Position numbers and translations under genes: made by a program. From Pseudomonas sp. R76 (GTDB lineage Bacteria > Pseudomonadota > Gammaproteobacteria > Pseudomonadales > Pseudomonadaceae), in the NCBI RefSeq assembly GCF_009834565.1, contig NZ_CP019428.1, positions 1,612,001-1,676,000 on the forward strand: DNA of 64,000 bases. Direction: 5' to 3'. Of this stretch, positions 6,809 through 15,769 are shown in pieces (the first letter of the stretch is position 1; every line of letters begins with the position of its first letter). The notes below the pieces were generated by a model, which did no database searches, was not told the DNA's origin, and saw only the letters and a program-made list of their open reading frames with translations.

Positions 6809-8287
6809 ATGCAAGAGACTCAATTTCAGACCAGGCTTGCTCAGGAAGACAAACGTTGGCTGCTGGGCGATGCGGACCTCGGCCGTGTGCTGGCACCGTT
6901 TTCCGCAGACCTTGCTGCGCCGGTCAGTCTGGAGGCTTCGGCGCCGCAGGTGTCGCCGCAACAGGCGCTGACCACGGCGCTGGACAACGTCAGCGTGGAC
7001 ATCAAAGTCCTGACGCTGGAGCAAGTCCAGTTGCGCGAAACGCTGGAGACGCTCAACAGCACGCTGTTCATTACCGAAAATTCGCGGCTGACCCAGACGG
7101 CGGATGTTGGCACTGGAGCCACCCATAGCAAGCAGGAAAAACCTGTACCCGCTCCCCGTTCCTGGAGCGACCAGGGCCTTGAAATGGGCGCGGACGCGGC
7201 TAAGTTTGTGGGCAAGGAGCTGCTCTCCGGTTTGTGGGATAAGGCCAAGGATCGGCTTTCAGGCAACGCGCTTGATGCCGTGGCTGACAAGTTTCCAACG
7301 GCCGCCAAGTGGCTTAAAGAGGGCAAGGACAAGGACGGTAGCAAAGGCAAGGAGTGCTGCTGCACAGGAGCGCTTCCTGCTGATATCCGTGGCCCACTGG
7401 AGACGGCGACTGCACAGTTGCCTGAAAGTGTGGGCGAGACCACCCGGGAGAACGACAAGGCCCGCTCCAAAAAAGCCAATAAAAAGGGGCCGCGCGGCAA
7501 GCGTAGCAAGACCACTCAATCAAGATCACGCACGGTCAAAACCATCAAGGTCAGCAAATCAGCGGAGGTCAAATCGCAACGTTCCGCCAACGCGGGCAAG
7601 GCCGCGCCCCCGATCAACGTCATGGGCCAGCCGCAGCTTCCCTTCGACAGCAGACGGGTGGGCCAGGCCTCGTCCCATCTTCCCGGTCATTCGTTCGCGT
7701 CCTCTGCTGCACCCTCAACAGCCCTTCCCTTCGCTCGCGGTGCGAGCAAAGGCGTGGCAGCAGGGCTGCCGGGTGTACTGGCCAAACTTGAATCTTCCGC
7801 CGCCCGCCGCCTGGGCCCTTTGAAGTATGTCGACACCGCCATGGATGTGGCCCAGGGCATACGCAACGGCGACGCCAAAGCCGTCGGTGCCGGCCTCACC
7901 ACCGCCGGTGGCGCCTGGGCTGGAGCCTCTGCTGGCGCCGCGATCGGCACGCTGATTTTTCCCGGCGTCGGCACCGCTGTCGGTGGCGCAATCGGCGGTT
8001 TGCTCGGCAGTGAGGCGGGCAGTTGGCTGGGCGATAAAGTGTTCGGCCAAAGTGATCGCTTGCCTGCGCCGACTGCGGTGAGCAAAGAACTTAATAGTGC
8101 GCGCGCGGACAGCGTGCAAGTCACCCTCGCACCGAGTATCCAGATCACCGGGGTCAACCCCGCCGATGCCCAGCAGGTCGTCAATCAAGTGATCCAGGCC
8201 CTGCAATTCCAGTGCATGCCGATGGTCACTGACGCCCTCGGTATCCGGCGCAACGTGGCACTGGCTGATCCTTCAGGAGGTGATTGA
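6809..8287 (+). CDS. Phage tail tape measure protein (short)
   Basis: A 492-residue protein in the P2 T position, between E/E' and U, so the likely ruler that sets tail length. It has an N-terminal coiled-coil-like region (residues about 45-95), a Lys/Arg/Ser-rich basic linker (about 210-260) and a C-terminal Gly/Ala-rich hydrophobic stretch (about 355-410, with alternating Gly-Ala-x-x-Gly) that can cross a membrane. A Cys-Cys-Cys run occurs near residue 188. It is shorter than typical R-pyocin or P2 tape measures. AGGAG precedes the ATG by eight bases. Assignment rests mainly on position and composition. Confidence 0.75.
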   Translation: MQETQFQTRLAQEDKRWLLGDADLGRVLAPFSADLAAPVSLEASAPQVSPQQALTTALDNVSVDIKVLTLEQVQLRETLETLNSTLFITENSRLTQTADVGTGATHSKQEKPVPAPRSWSDQGLEMGADAAKFVGKELLSGLWDKAKDRLSGNALDAVADKFPTAAKWLKEGKDKDGSKGKECCCTGALPADIRGPLETATAQLPESVGETTRENDKARSKKANKKGPRGKRSKTTQSRSRTVKTIKVSKSAEVKSQRSANAGKAAPPINVMGQPQLPFDSRRVGQASSHLPGHSFASSAAPSTALPFARGASKGVAAGLPGVLAKLESSAARRLGPLKYVDTAMDVAQGIRNGDAKAVGAGLTTAGGAWAGASAGAAIGTLIFPGVGTAVGGAIGGLLGSEAGSWLGDKVFGQSDRLPAPTAVSKELNSARADSVQVTLAPSIQITGVNPADAQQVVNQVIQALQFQCMPMVTDALGIRRNVALADPSGGD

Positions 8288-8670
8288 TGCGACAACAAAT
8301 GGTTCTCGGCGACTTTATCTTTGGCCTGTCTCGAGGCTTTGCCTATTCGTCGCTGGTGCGTACCAACGACGGCGGCTGGAGTGATTTGACGATTATTGCC
8401 AGCAAGCCTCAGTCGCGCCAGAGCGGTCAGAAGCTGGAAAAGCTCACGTTCAGCGGCACGGCGATGTACGCCGTTGGCATGCAACGCTTGGACGAATTGC
8501 GTGCACTGCAAAATGCGCGGGCGCCGCTTCCCCTGGTCGATGGCATCGGCCGCAACTGGGGGCTGTGGCGGATCAATTCGGTGGTCGAAACCCAGAGCAA
8601 TGTGATCGATGACGGCACCGCCATGGTCATGGCCTGGACCCTTGAACTGGAGGAATTCGTCAATGCGTAG
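8287..8670 (+). CDS. Phage tail protein U
   Basis: A 127-residue P2 gpU-like tail completion protein, thought to cap the tail tube. The N-terminal Gly-Asp-Phe-Ile-Phe-Gly-Leu motif and the C-terminal Trp-x-x-Glu-Leu-Glu-Glu-Phe strand fit the family. The ATG at 8287 overlaps the tape measure stop (TGATG) and has AGGAGG upstream; a TTG three bases earlier was not used. Confidence 0.9.
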   Translation: MRQQMVLGDFIFGLSRGFAYSSLVRTNDGGWSDLTIIASKPQSRQSGQKLEKLTFSGTAMYAVGMQRLDELRALQNARAPLPLVDGIGRNWGLWRINSVVETQSNVIDDGTAMVMAWTLELEEFVNA

Positions 8671-8875
8671 AGTGCGAAGTATTGCCGGTGATTCGGTCAA
8701 CCTGCTGCTCTATCGCGAGTTGGGGCGATGTGATGACGCGGCGGAAGAGACCCTGTGGCGCCACAACCCTTTGCTTGCCGAATATGGCCCGGTGCTGCCG
8801 GCGGGTGTGTGGGTGATCGTGCCGGAAATGCAAGCGCGGCCCGCTGCCGTGCGACCCATTCTGGCCTGGGATTAA
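8663..8875 (+). CDS. Phage tail protein X (LysM-like)
   Basis: A 70-residue P2 gpX-like protein with a LysM-like fold: Gly-Asp-Ser-Val-Asn near the start, a Leu-x3-Asn-Pro-x-Leu-Ala turn mid-protein and Pro-x-Gly-Val-x-Val-Ile-Val-Pro at the end, the usual peptidoglycan-binding pattern. It acts in tail assembly near the tube tip. The ATG at 8663 overlaps U and has GGAGGAA; an upstream in-frame ATG would extend into U without a ribosome site. Confidence 0.88.
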   Translation: MRRVRSIAGDSVNLLLYRELGRCDDAAEETLWRHNPLLAEYGPVLPAGVWVIVPEMQARPAAVRPILAWD

Positions 8876-8884
8876 GGAGGCTGC

Positions 8885-9895
8885 ATGGCACAGGGATTTA
8901 CCCCGATCGTGGAGTTTTATGGCGCCAACGCGGCGCTGCTCAATCAACGTCTGATGCACTGGAGCCACACCGACGCTGCGGGCATTGAGGCTGACCGGCT
9001 GGAGCTGACGCTCAATATCGAAGGGCTCGAGGGTTTGCCCAGCCTGAACGGCAAGATCGGCCTGCGTGTCGGTTATGTGGAATCAGGCTTGGTGGAAAAG
9101 GGCGAGTTTGTCGTCAGCCAACGTACGCCCGTGCTGTTTCCCATGCGCTTGATGGTCGTGGCCACTGCCGCGCCCTTCAGCGTTGCGGACGCCAGCGGCT
9201 ATCGCCAGCGTCGGTCAGCCAGTTACGGGCCGACCACCCTCGGCGCACTGTTTCGCCAACTGGTCAGCCGTCACGGCTATTCACCGCGTGTGGCGCCGGC
9301 CCTGGAGGGCATTGCCATCGCGCATATCGACCAGTCCAACGAAAGCGACATGGCGTTTATTTCGCGTCTGGCCAGGCTCTACCGTGCAGTCACCAAACCG
9401 ATTAACGAACTGTATGTGTTGGCCGAAGCCGGTCGGGTCAATTCGCTCTCCGGCCAGCTACTGCCGGACGTGAAGCTGTCTGTCACCCAGGACAACCGCC
9501 CCGGTGAGCAGAGCTTCATCACCGCCAAACTCGACGAAAAGTCCCGCGCAAAATACGAAGGTTGTCGCGCCAGCTGGTGGGATGCCGGCGCCGGCAAGCA
9601 GCGCGTGGTTCAAGTCGGCAATGCGCCGTTCAAAACCTTGCGCCAACGCTACCAGAACGAAGCCGAGGCCCGCGCGGTGGCAGAAGGTGAGCTACGCCGT
9701 GTGGGGCGTGAAAAGCTGCAATTGCTGATCGATTGCCCAGGCAATCCATTGTTGGCCGCCGAAGGTCTGTTAGTGCTGGATGAGAGCTGGCCGTCTTATA
9801 TGCAGGGGCGCTGGTCGATAAAACAAGTGGTGCATGTTGGCGATCCAGCCACGGGATACCGCAGTTCGATCACGGCGAGCGGGTTGTCGAAATAG
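8885..9895 (+). CDS. Phage late control protein D (baseplate hub)
   Basis: A 336-residue P2 gpD-like protein, the baseplate hub to which the V spike attaches. The family name late control is historical. It opens with a beta-rich domain and contains the characteristic Ser-Asp-Met-Ala-Phe-Ile-Ser-Arg-Leu-Ala motif near residue 157. AAGGAGG lies four bases before the ATG. Order U-X-D is standard for P2-like tails. Confidence 0.93.
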   Translation: MAQGFTPIVEFYGANAALLNQRLMHWSHTDAAGIEADRLELTLNIEGLEGLPSLNGKIGLRVGYVESGLVEKGEFVVSQRTPVLFPMRLMVVATAAPFSVADASGYRQRRSASYGPTTLGALFRQLVSRHGYSPRVAPALEGIAIAHIDQSNESDMAFISRLARLYRAVTKPINELYVLAEAGRVNSLSGQLLPDVKLSVTQDNRPGEQSFITAKLDEKSRAKYEGCRASWWDAGAGKQRVVQVGNAPFKTLRQRYQNEAEARAVAEGELRRVGREKLQLLIDCPGNPLLAAEGLLVLDESWPSYMQGRWSIKQVVHVGDPATGYRSSITASGLSK

Positions 9896-9917
9896 ATAAT
9901 TTTAAAGAGTAGAACCA

Positions 9918-10475
9918 ATGCTGATAACACTCCCTCAACTGCTGGGTGTGATGCCGGGAGCCCGCCTTAACGCGGGCGTTTTTTTAGCCCCCTTGAATGC
10001 AGCGTTTGCGCGTTACGCGATTAACACGGCCAAACGCGTTGCCGCCTTCCTCGCCCAGGTCGGTCACGAGTCCGGCGAACTGCGCTACGTGCGCGAGCTG
10101 GGCAGCGATCAATACCTCAGCAAATACGACACCGGCACCTTGGCCGCGCGCCTGGGCAACACCCCCGAGGCGGACGGCGACGGCCAGCAGTATCGAGGCC
10201 GGGGGCTGATCCAGATTACCGGGCGGCGTAATTATCTGGCCTGCAGCCAGGCGCTGTTTGGCGACGATCGGCTGTTGCGCCAGCCCGAGCTGCTGGAGCA
10301 GCCGCAATGGGCATGTGAATCCGCGGCGTGGTTCTGGCAGAGCAACGGTTTGAACGAACTCGCCGACAAGGACCAGTTCACCACCATCACCCGGCGCATC
10401 AATGGCGGGCTGAACGGGCTGGAGGACCGTCTGCAGATGTGGACACGGGCCAGGGTGGTGCTAGGCGTTTCTTAG
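9918..10475 (+). CDS. GH19 chitinase-like endolysin
   Basis: A 185-residue peptidoglycan hydrolase of glycoside hydrolase family 19, used for lysis and release of particles. The catalytic pair is visible: Glu51 in Gly-His-Glu-Ser-Gly and Glu60 in Tyr-Val-Arg-Glu; the Tyr-Arg-Gly-Arg-Gly-Leu-Ile-Gln-Ile-Thr-Gly motif near residue 95 is diagnostic. No signal peptide, so a holin must act elsewhere, outside the window. Codons 15-24 include a GC-rich hairpin with seven T residues (9960-9985). No spanin gene follows. Confidence 0.92.
   Translation: MLITLPQLLGVMPGARLNAGVFLAPLNAAFARYAINTAKRVAAFLAQVGHESGELRYVRELGSDQYLSKYDTGTLAARLGNTPEADGDGQQYRGRGLIQITGRRNYLACSQALFGDDRLLRQPELLEQPQWACESAAWFWQSNGLNELADKDQFTTITRRINGGLNGLEDRLQMWTRARVVLGVS
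9960..9985 (+). terminator. Terminator-like hairpin inside the endolysin gene
   Basis: GCCCGC pairs with GCGGGC around a six-base loop and is followed by G and seven T residues. It is embedded in codons about 15-23 of the endolysin, so it could attenuate its expression. Whether it works is unknown. Confidence 0.45.
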
Positions 10476-10595
10476 CTTGCCTGCCAGGCGTACGTGCGCG
10501 CCGTCGGGCGTTAGCATCTTGATCCAGTCTGTCGCTTGCGTGTGCGAATTGCTCCTGTAGGGTAGGCAAATCCCCGCCTACTTCTGGAGACGACC

Positions 10596-11096
10596 GTGAA
10601 GGAAATCACTCAACTGGCCGCTGAATTGGGGCGCCGCTTGCAGGTGCTCAATGCCCACGTCACCACCGCAGAGTCCTGCACCGGCGGCGGTATCGCCGAA
10701 GCGATCACGCGGATCCCGGGCAGTTCGGCCTGGTTTGAAGCGGGCTATGTCACCTACTCCAATCGGCAGAAGACCCGGCAACTGGGGGTGCCAGAGGCGC
10801 TGTTCGCCAAAGTCGGCGCCGTCAGCCAGGAAGTGGTGGAGGCGATGGTGCGAGGCGCGCAGGAAAAAAGCCTGTCGCGTTTTGCCGTGGCGGTCAGCGG
10901 CGTCGCAGGGCCGGATGGCGGTTCGCCGGACAAACCGGTCGGCACCGTCTGGCTGGCGTTTGGTGTGGGCGAGGAGGTAACCGCCGAGCTGGCGCACTTC
11001 CCCGGTAACCGCGACGAGGTCCGCCGACAAACGGTAAAAGCCGCCTTGGAGGGCTTGTTGCGACGAGCTGCAGCAGAAATAGACAATCAGGGGTAG
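10596..11096 (+). CDS. cinA: CinA-family nicotinamide-nucleotide amidohydrolase PncC
   Basis: A 166-residue protein matching the C-terminal CinA domain alone, which converts nicotinamide mononucleotide to nicotinate mononucleotide in NAD recycling. The Glu-Ser-Cys-Thr-Gly-Gly motif near residue 25 and the [10 protein letters not shown] motif near residue 105 are typical. The N-terminal MoCF domain of long CinA proteins is absent, as is normal in Pseudomonas. It starts with GTG after CTGGAGA. It lies directly upstream of recA and forms the border of the tailocin locus. Confidence 0.93.
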   Translation: MKEITQLAAELGRRLQVLNAHVTTAESCTGGGIAEAITRIPGSSAWFEAGYVTYSNRQKTRQLGVPEALFAKVGAVSQEVVEAMVRGAQEKSLSRFAVAVSGVAGPDGGSPDKPVGTVWLAFGVGEEVTAELAHFPGNRDEVRRQTVKAALEGLLRRAAAEIDNQG

Positions 11097-11123
11097 GCGA
11101 TCTTCAATCTTTGTGGAACAATA

Positions 11124-11139
11124 CTGTCTACTTATACAG
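11124..11139 (+). promoter_or_regulatory. LexA (SOS) box of recA
   Basis: CTGTCTACTTATACAG matches the CTG-N10-CAG LexA operator. A likely promoter TTGTGG (11111-11116) N16 TATACA (11133-11138) overlaps it, so LexA would block recA transcription until DNA damage. Confidence 0.9.
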
Positions 11140-11179
11140 GTGTTGGCCGTCAGGCCTTATTGATTACGTGAGGACTTTA

Positions 11180-12238
11180 ATGGACGACAACAAGAAGAAA
11201 GCCTTGGCTGCGGCCCTGGGTCAGATCGAACGTCAATTCGGCAAGGGTGCCGTAATGCGTATGGGCGATCACGACCGTCAGGCGATCCCGGCTATTTCCA
11301 CTGGCTCTCTGGGTCTGGACATCGCGCTCGGCATTGGCGGCCTGCCAAAAGGCCGTATCGTTGAAATCTACGGTCCTGAATCTTCCGGTAAAACCACCCT
11401 GACCCTGTCGGTCATCGCCCAGGCGCAAAAGATGGGCGCCACCTGTGCGTTCGTCGACGCCGAGCACGCCCTTGACCCTGAATACGCCGGCAAACTGGGC
11501 GTCAATGTTGACGACCTGCTGGTTTCTCAGCCGGACACTGGCGAGCAAGCCCTGGAAATCACCGACATGCTGGTGCGCTCCAACGCCATCGACGTGATCG
11601 TGGTCGACTCCGTGGCGGCCCTGGTGCCAAAAGCGGAAATCGAAGGCGAAATGGGCGACATGCACGTGGGCCTGCAAGCCCGCCTGATGTCCCAGGCGCT
11701 GCGTAAAATCACCGGTAACATCAAGAACGCCAACTGCCTGGTGATCTTCATCAACCAGATCCGTATGAAGATCGGCGTGATGTTCGGCAGCCCGGAAACC
11801 ACCACCGGTGGTAACGCGCTGAAGTTCTACGCTTCGGTCCGTCTGGACATCCGCCGTACCGGCGCGGTGAAGGAAGGTGACGAGGTTGTTGGTAGCGAAA
11901 CCCGCGTTAAAGTCGTGAAGAACAAAGTGGCTCCGCCATTCCGTCAGGCCGAGTTCCAGATTCTCTACGGCAAAGGTATCTACCTGAACGGCGAGATGAT
12001 CGACCTGGGCGTGCTGCACGGTTTCGTCGAGAAGTCCGGTGCCTGGTATGCCTACAACGGCAGCAAGATCGGTCAGGGTAAGGCCAACTCGGCCAAGTTC
12101 CTGGCGGACAATCCGGACATCGCTGCCACGCTTGAGAAGCAGATTCGCGACAAGCTGCTGACTGCCGCGCCGGACGTGAAAGCTGCCGCCAACCGCGAGC
12201 CGGTTGAAGAAGTAGAAGAAGCCGACACTGACATCTGA
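11180..12238 (+). CDS. recA: Recombinase RecA
   Basis: A 352-residue RecA, the ATP-dependent strand-exchange protein and co-protease that triggers LexA and phage-type repressor cleavage. Walker A (Gly-Pro-Glu-Ser-Ser-Gly-Lys-Thr-Thr, about residues 67-75) and the DNA-binding loop regions are intact; the acidic C-terminal tail (Glu-Glu-Val-Glu-Glu-Ala-Asp) is present. The ATG at 11180 after GAGGA is preferred over an upstream in-frame ATG at 11111, which lies in the promoter. recX follows after eight bases. RecA is also the expected activator of the adjacent tailocin. Confidence 0.99.
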   Translation: MDDNKKKALAAALGQIERQFGKGAVMRMGDHDRQAIPAISTGSLGLDIALGIGGLPKGRIVEIYGPESSGKTTLTLSVIAQAQKMGATCAFVDAEHALDPEYAGKLGVNVDDLLVSQPDTGEQALEITDMLVRSNAIDVIVVDSVAALVPKAEIEGEMGDMHVGLQARLMSQALRKITGNIKNANCLVIFINQIRMKIGVMFGSPETTTGGNALKFYASVRLDIRRTGAVKEGDEVVGSETRVKVVKNKVAPPFRQAEFQILYGKGIYLNGEMIDLGVLHGFVEKSGAWYAYNGSKIGQGKANSAKFLADNPDIAATLEKQIRDKLLTAAPDVKAAANREPVEEVEEADTDI

Positions 12239-12246
12239 ATTAAACG

Positions 12247-12714
12247 ATGACAGTTGTACTGGATACACTCGTCGCCGTTCGGCGCACGGCAATGGACCTG
12301 CTCGCTCGACGCGAGCATGGTCGAGTCGAGCTGACGCGTAAACTGCGTCAGCGCGGCGCAGAGCCCGAGATGATCGAAACTGCCCTCGACCGTTTGACGG
12401 AAGAGGGGCTGCTTTCGGAAGCCCGTTACCTCGAAAGCTTTGTTTCCTATCGAGCGCGCTCGGGCTATGGCCCCGCGCGAATTCGCGAAGAACTAAGCCA
12501 ACGTGGCCTGCAACGCGCCGATATCGACCTCGCCCTGCGTGAGTGCGGCATCAGCTGGCAGTCGCAGTTGGAAGACACCTGGCGCCGCAAGTTTGCCGGC
12601 CATCTGCCGATTGATGCCAGGGAGCGTGCGAAGCAAGGCCGCTTCCTGAGTTATCGGGGGTTTTCGATGGACATGATCAGCCGCCTATTAAGCGGCCGGG
12701 ACATGGACGACTGA
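12247..12714 (+). CDS. recX: RecA regulator RecX
   Basis: A 155-residue RecX, which binds RecA filaments and limits their activity. Tandem three-helix repeats are visible, each with an Arg-Glu/Arg-Lys-x-x-x-Leu pattern and the Arg-Tyr-Leu-Glu-Ser-Phe-Val and Gly-Pro-Ala-Arg-Ile-Arg-Glu-Glu-Leu motifs. It is co-transcribed with recA, as in most gammaproteobacteria, and ends before a REPIN and a strong terminator. Confidence 0.97.
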   Translation: MTVVLDTLVAVRRTAMDLLARREHGRVELTRKLRQRGAEPEMIETALDRLTEEGLLSEARYLESFVSYRARSGYGPARIREELSQRGLQRADIDLALRECGISWQSQLEDTWRRKFAGHLPIDARERAKQGRFLSYRGFSMDMISRLLSGRDMDD

Positions 12715-12752
12715 GCTTTCGAACTGCTGGAATTTAAAATCGAGCTGGCTTG

Positions 12753-12839
12753 TGTGGGAGCTGGCTTGCCTGCGATGCAGACACATCGGTCCTTCAGTTG
12801 AACCGCGGTGACGCCATCGCAGGCAAGCCAGCTCCCACA
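12753..12839. repeat. REPIN downstream of recX
   Basis: Two inverted arms of the TGTGGGAGCTGGCTTGCCTG type face each other across about 40 bases in the recX terminator region. Confidence 0.88.
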
Positions 12840-12871
12840 GTAAATCTACAGCGGATAGAGCTTGGTAAAAC

Positions 12872-12909
12872 AAAAAGGCCCACTATGAAAATAGTGGGCC
12901 TTTTTTTTT
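12872..12909. terminator. Bidirectional terminator between recX and the LOG gene
   Basis: A ten-base stem GGCCCACTAT/ATAGTGGGCC with GAAA loop is flanked by A5 on the left and T9 on the right, so it can stop transcription from both sides. Confidence 0.9.
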
Positions 12910-12919
12910 GCCTAAAAAA

Positions 12920-14032
12920 TCACGCCGTCTCAGGCGTCACTCGCTGCTGCGCCTTGCCCTGAGCGTGTGCCCAGTTTTCCGGCAAATTGATGTAGTCCAC
13001 CAACTCCCGCAGCCGGCCCTGATCACGGCCATTGAAGTTGAACACCAGCCGCGTCAAATGGCTGAACTTCGCATCATCATGTTCCTCGCCGGTATAGGCC
13101 TGCTGCTGGAACTCCCCACTCAGTCGCAGGCTGGCAAATTCGCTCTGCAAATGGGCCAGGGCACGCTCACTCAGCGGGTGATTCATGCGCACCACAAACT
13201 CACGCTTCAACCAGCGTGTGGAATGGAAGTTGGCATAGAACTGGTTGATTTCATCCACGGCTTCTTCAGCGCTGTGCACCAGGCGAACCAACTTGAGGTC
13301 GGTGGGCAGGATATAGCGGTTGGCTTCCAGCTGGCTGCGGATAAAGTCCAGGGCGCCCTGCCAGAAACCGCCGCCTGGCGCGTCCAGCAGTACCACCGGC
13401 ACCAATGGGCTTTTGCCGGTCTGGATCAGTGTGAGTACTTCCAGCGCTTCATCCAGGGTGCCGAAACCGCCAGGGCACAGCACCAGCGCATCAGCTTCTT
13501 TGACGAAGAACAGCTTGCGGGTAAAGAAGAAGTGGAAAGACAGCAAGTTCTCGGTGCCGTCGATGGTCGGGTTGGCGTGTTGTTCAAACGGCAGCGTAAT
13601 GTTGAACCCCAGGCTGTGTTCCAGGCCTGCACCCTCATGGGCGGCAGCCATGATGCCGCCACCGCCGCCGGTGATGACCATCAAGTCCGATTGCGCCAGC
13701 AATGCGCCGACTTCTCGGGCCAAGGCGTACAACGGGCTTTCTACCGGTGTGCGCGCCGAGCCGAACACGGTCACCTTGCGGCGGCCTTTGAACTGTTCGA
13801 GCACGCGAAAGGTATTGTCCAGTTCGCGGATGGCTTGCAGGGTGATTTTGGCGTTCCAGCGGTTGCGGTCGTCCTGGGCCATGCGCAGAACGGTGAGGAT
13901 CATGTCGCGATAGAGGGGAATATTCGGGCTGTTGGGAGCGATCAGCTGGAGTTGCGCGTCGACCTGCTGTGTGAGGTCGGTCCCGTGTTCTTCAAAATGC
14001 CGGAGCAGAGCGTCATTCGATTCGTAAGGCAT
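12920..14032 (-). CDS. LOG-family (TIGR00730) nucleotide 5'-phosphate nucleosidase-like protein
   Basis: A 370-residue Rossmann-fold protein with the two LOG signatures: Gly-Gly-Gly-Gly-Gly-Ile-Met near residue 122 and Pro-Gly-Gly-Phe-Gly-Thr-Leu-Asp-Glu near residue 190, the latter with the catalytic Glu. The family hydrolyses nucleoside 5'-monophosphates at the glycosidic bond; long members like this one (extra N-terminal about 85 and C-terminal about 100 residues) include PpnN-type enzymes. Monocistronic, convergent with recX. The exact substrate is not determinable here. Confidence 0.85.
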   Translation of the reverse strand: MPYESNDALLRHFEEHGTDLTQQVDAQLQLIAPNSPNIPLYRDMILTVLRMAQDDRNRWNAKITLQAIRELDNTFRVLEQFKGRRKVTVFGSARTPVESPLYALAREVGALLAQSDLMVITGGGGGIMAAAHEGAGLEHSLGFNITLPFEQHANPTIDGTENLLSFHFFFTRKLFFVKEADALVLCPGGFGTLDEALEVLTLIQTGKSPLVPVVLLDAPGGGFWQGALDFIRSQLEANRYILPTDLKLVRLVHSAEEAVDEINQFYANFHSTRWLKREFVVRMNHPLSERALAHLQSEFASLRLSGEFQQQAYTGEEHDDAKFSHLTRLVFNFNGRDQGRLRELVDYINLPENWAHAQGKAQQRVTPETA

Positions 14033-14409
14033 TCAACTTCTCCTTCTTCACAGAACCTGGGCCATCGGCGAGAGATTCGTCCGGGCCGCGACACTGCGTG
14101 TGTCGCTGCATGCCAGAGGCTGTGCACGGTGTTCGCCAAGCGGCAAAGCGGGTTCTGTATGTTCCTTGTGATTTAGAAACCTTTGCACTGCAAGTCGCAG
14201 AAGGGCAACCCTCTTTTGCCCTGAAAATGTTACAGAACGGCGTGGAACACGCACGGGAAGGGTTACCGGGATGACTTGATCATGAGCCGAGAAACCCTTG
14301 GCTGGCAACCGGTTATTGGCCACACATCATGGAGTTTAGCTGTCGGCAGGCAACTGCAGCGGGGGAAGTGCGCGCCACTGGACAGCAGCGCGCGACGGTC
14401 GAGCAACGG
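14033..14409. other. Intergenic region without convincing gene
   Basis: About 380 bases between two minus-strand genes. It must hold the LOG gene promoter; a minus-strand ORF (14048-14323) has no ribosome site or recognisable protein pattern. I see nothing else. Confidence 0.6.
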
Positions 14410-14850
14410 TTACTTTTTCTTCTTGGCAGCCGCAGGTGCCGGGCAATCCGCTTCTACAAACTTGACCGAGGCCACGGGGCGGTTGGTCTTGTTCTCGGTA
14501 ATGTCGTAGCGCATCACGGCGCCCTTGGCCATCAGCTCGCGGTAGCCCTTGTTCAGGCACACGCTTTGACCCAGCTGGAAATACACGGCCTTGGGGTTGG
14601 CGCGCATCTGTTCGGCCCGATCAGGTTGCACACTGAGGTGGTCGATCAGTTGCATGCCTTCAACGGTGTAGGCCACTTCCAGGGTTTTTTCATCGATTTC
14701 CCGGGGCAGGTCTTTGTTGCTTTCAGCTGCGACGCTTTGCAGCTTCCTGTTCATTTGAGCCTCCAGCAGCGAGGCCGCGTGGGCGCTCATAGGCAGGACC
14801 AGCGCAAGGGCGACGGATGGGGCAACAAGGCGCAGCATGGAACGCAGCAT
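14410..14850 (-). CDS. Small secreted protein, PA3611-like (QSregVF family)
   Basis: A 146-residue protein with a Sec signal peptide (Leu/Val-rich core, Ala-His-Ala cleavage near residue 25). The mature part has the strand pattern of the putative quorum-sensing-regulated virulence factor family typified by P. aeruginosa PA3611: a Leu-Pro-x-Glu-Ile-Asp-x-x-Thr motif, two spaced Cys and a Gly-Ala-Val-Met-Arg-Tyr-Asp-Ile strand ending in Asp-Cys. A Lys4 tail closes it. Synteny near recA agrees with PA3611. Function is unknown. Confidence 0.6.
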   Translation of the reverse strand: MLRSMLRLVAPSVALALVLPMSAHAASLLEAQMNRKLQSVAAESNKDLPREIDEKTLEVAYTVEGMQLIDHLSVQPDRAEQMRANPKAVYFQLGQSVCLNKGYRELMAKGAVMRYDITENKTNRPVASVKFVEADCPAPAAAKKKK

Positions 14851-15049
14851 GAAACTCTCCTGATTCGGTTACTGGTGCATAGACCAGCCACTGCGCTGTG
14901 CGTTCAGTGGCGCGTAATTATAGGGGAGCGCTTGCCACTACAGCCAGGCGTATCGCTCAGAAGTGCCAGTGGCTCTGTTAAACTGCCGGCACTTAAAGCC
15001 TGCCCCGAGTTTCCTCAGTGTCGATTTCCCCTTCTGCGGCGTGTACCCG

Positions 15050-15769
15050 ATGAGCCACGCCGTCTCCCGTTTGCGCACTCAGCGCCTGGCGCGGGCCGTG
15101 CGGCCTTTTGTCAACCGGGGTTCGCGCGCCGAACGCTGCCCCGGCTGCCGGGTGATTCCCGCGTACTGCCTGTGTGCCTGGCGCCCGCAGGTGCAGGCCC
15201 GCTCGGCCATGTGCCTGCTGATGCACGATGTCGAACCGATGAAACCCAGTAACACCGGCTGGCTGATCGCCGATGTCATCGACGACACCACCGCATTTGC
15301 CTGGTCGCGCACCGAGGTCGACCCCGAACTGCTGACCTTGCTGGCCGACCCGCAGTGGCAACCCTACATCGTGTTTCCCGGCGAATTCGTCGCGCCCGAG
15401 CGGGTTGTCAGCGAGGTGAAGGTGGAGGAGGGCAAGCGCCCGCTGTTCATCCTGCTGGACGGTACGTGGAGTGAAGCGCGCAAGATGTTCCGCAAGAGTC
15501 CCTACCTGGAACACTTGCCGGTGCTGAGCCTGGCGCCCGAGCAGTTGTCGCGCTACAAATTGCGCCGTTCCAAGCGCGATGACCATTTCTGCACCGCCGA
15601 AGTCGCGGCGCTGTGCCTGGAGCTGGCGGATGATCAAGTTGCCAGCGAAGTGCTGGACGCTTACCTCGACGTATTCAGCGCCCATTACTTGGCGGCCAAG
15701 TTCCTGCTGCCGCTGGACCCGACGGACAGCGTGCATACGCGTCTCTCGCCGCATATCCCGGCGGTATGA
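15050..15769 (+). CDS. DTW-domain tRNA-uridine aminocarboxypropyltransferase (TapT-like)
   Basis: A 239-residue DTW-domain protein, the family that makes acp3U at position 47 of tRNA from S-adenosylmethionine. The zinc-type N-terminal cysteines are Cys30, Cys33, Cys40 and Cys42, and the family signature Asp-Gly-Thr-Trp occurs at residues 137-140, followed by Ser-Glu-Ala-Arg-Lys-Met. The ATG at 15050 fits; an upstream start would add an unrelated segment. Monocistronic upstream of erdR. Confidence 0.87.
   Translation: MSHAVSRLRTQRLARAVRPFVNRGSRAERCPGCRVIPAYCLCAWRPQVQARSAMCLLMHDVEPMKPSNTGWLIADVIDDTTAFAWSRTEVDPELLTLLADPQWQPYIVFPGEFVAPERVVSEVKVEEGKRPLFILLDGTWSEARKMFRKSPYLEHLPVLSLAPEQLSRYKLRRSKRDDHFCTAEVAALCLELADDQVASEVLDAYLDVFSAHYLAAKFLLPLDPTDSVHTRLSPHIPAV

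Noticed and set aside
11177..12292. Minus-strand ORF opposite recA
   Set aside because: Shadow of recA codon bias; no ribosome site or known motif.
12908..14176. Plus-strand ORF opposite the LOG gene
   Set aside because: The LOG motifs are on the minus strand; this frame shows no recognisable protein.
14048..14323. Minus-strand 91-residue ORF upstream of the LOG gene
   Set aside because: No ribosome site, atypical composition, overlaps the likely promoter.
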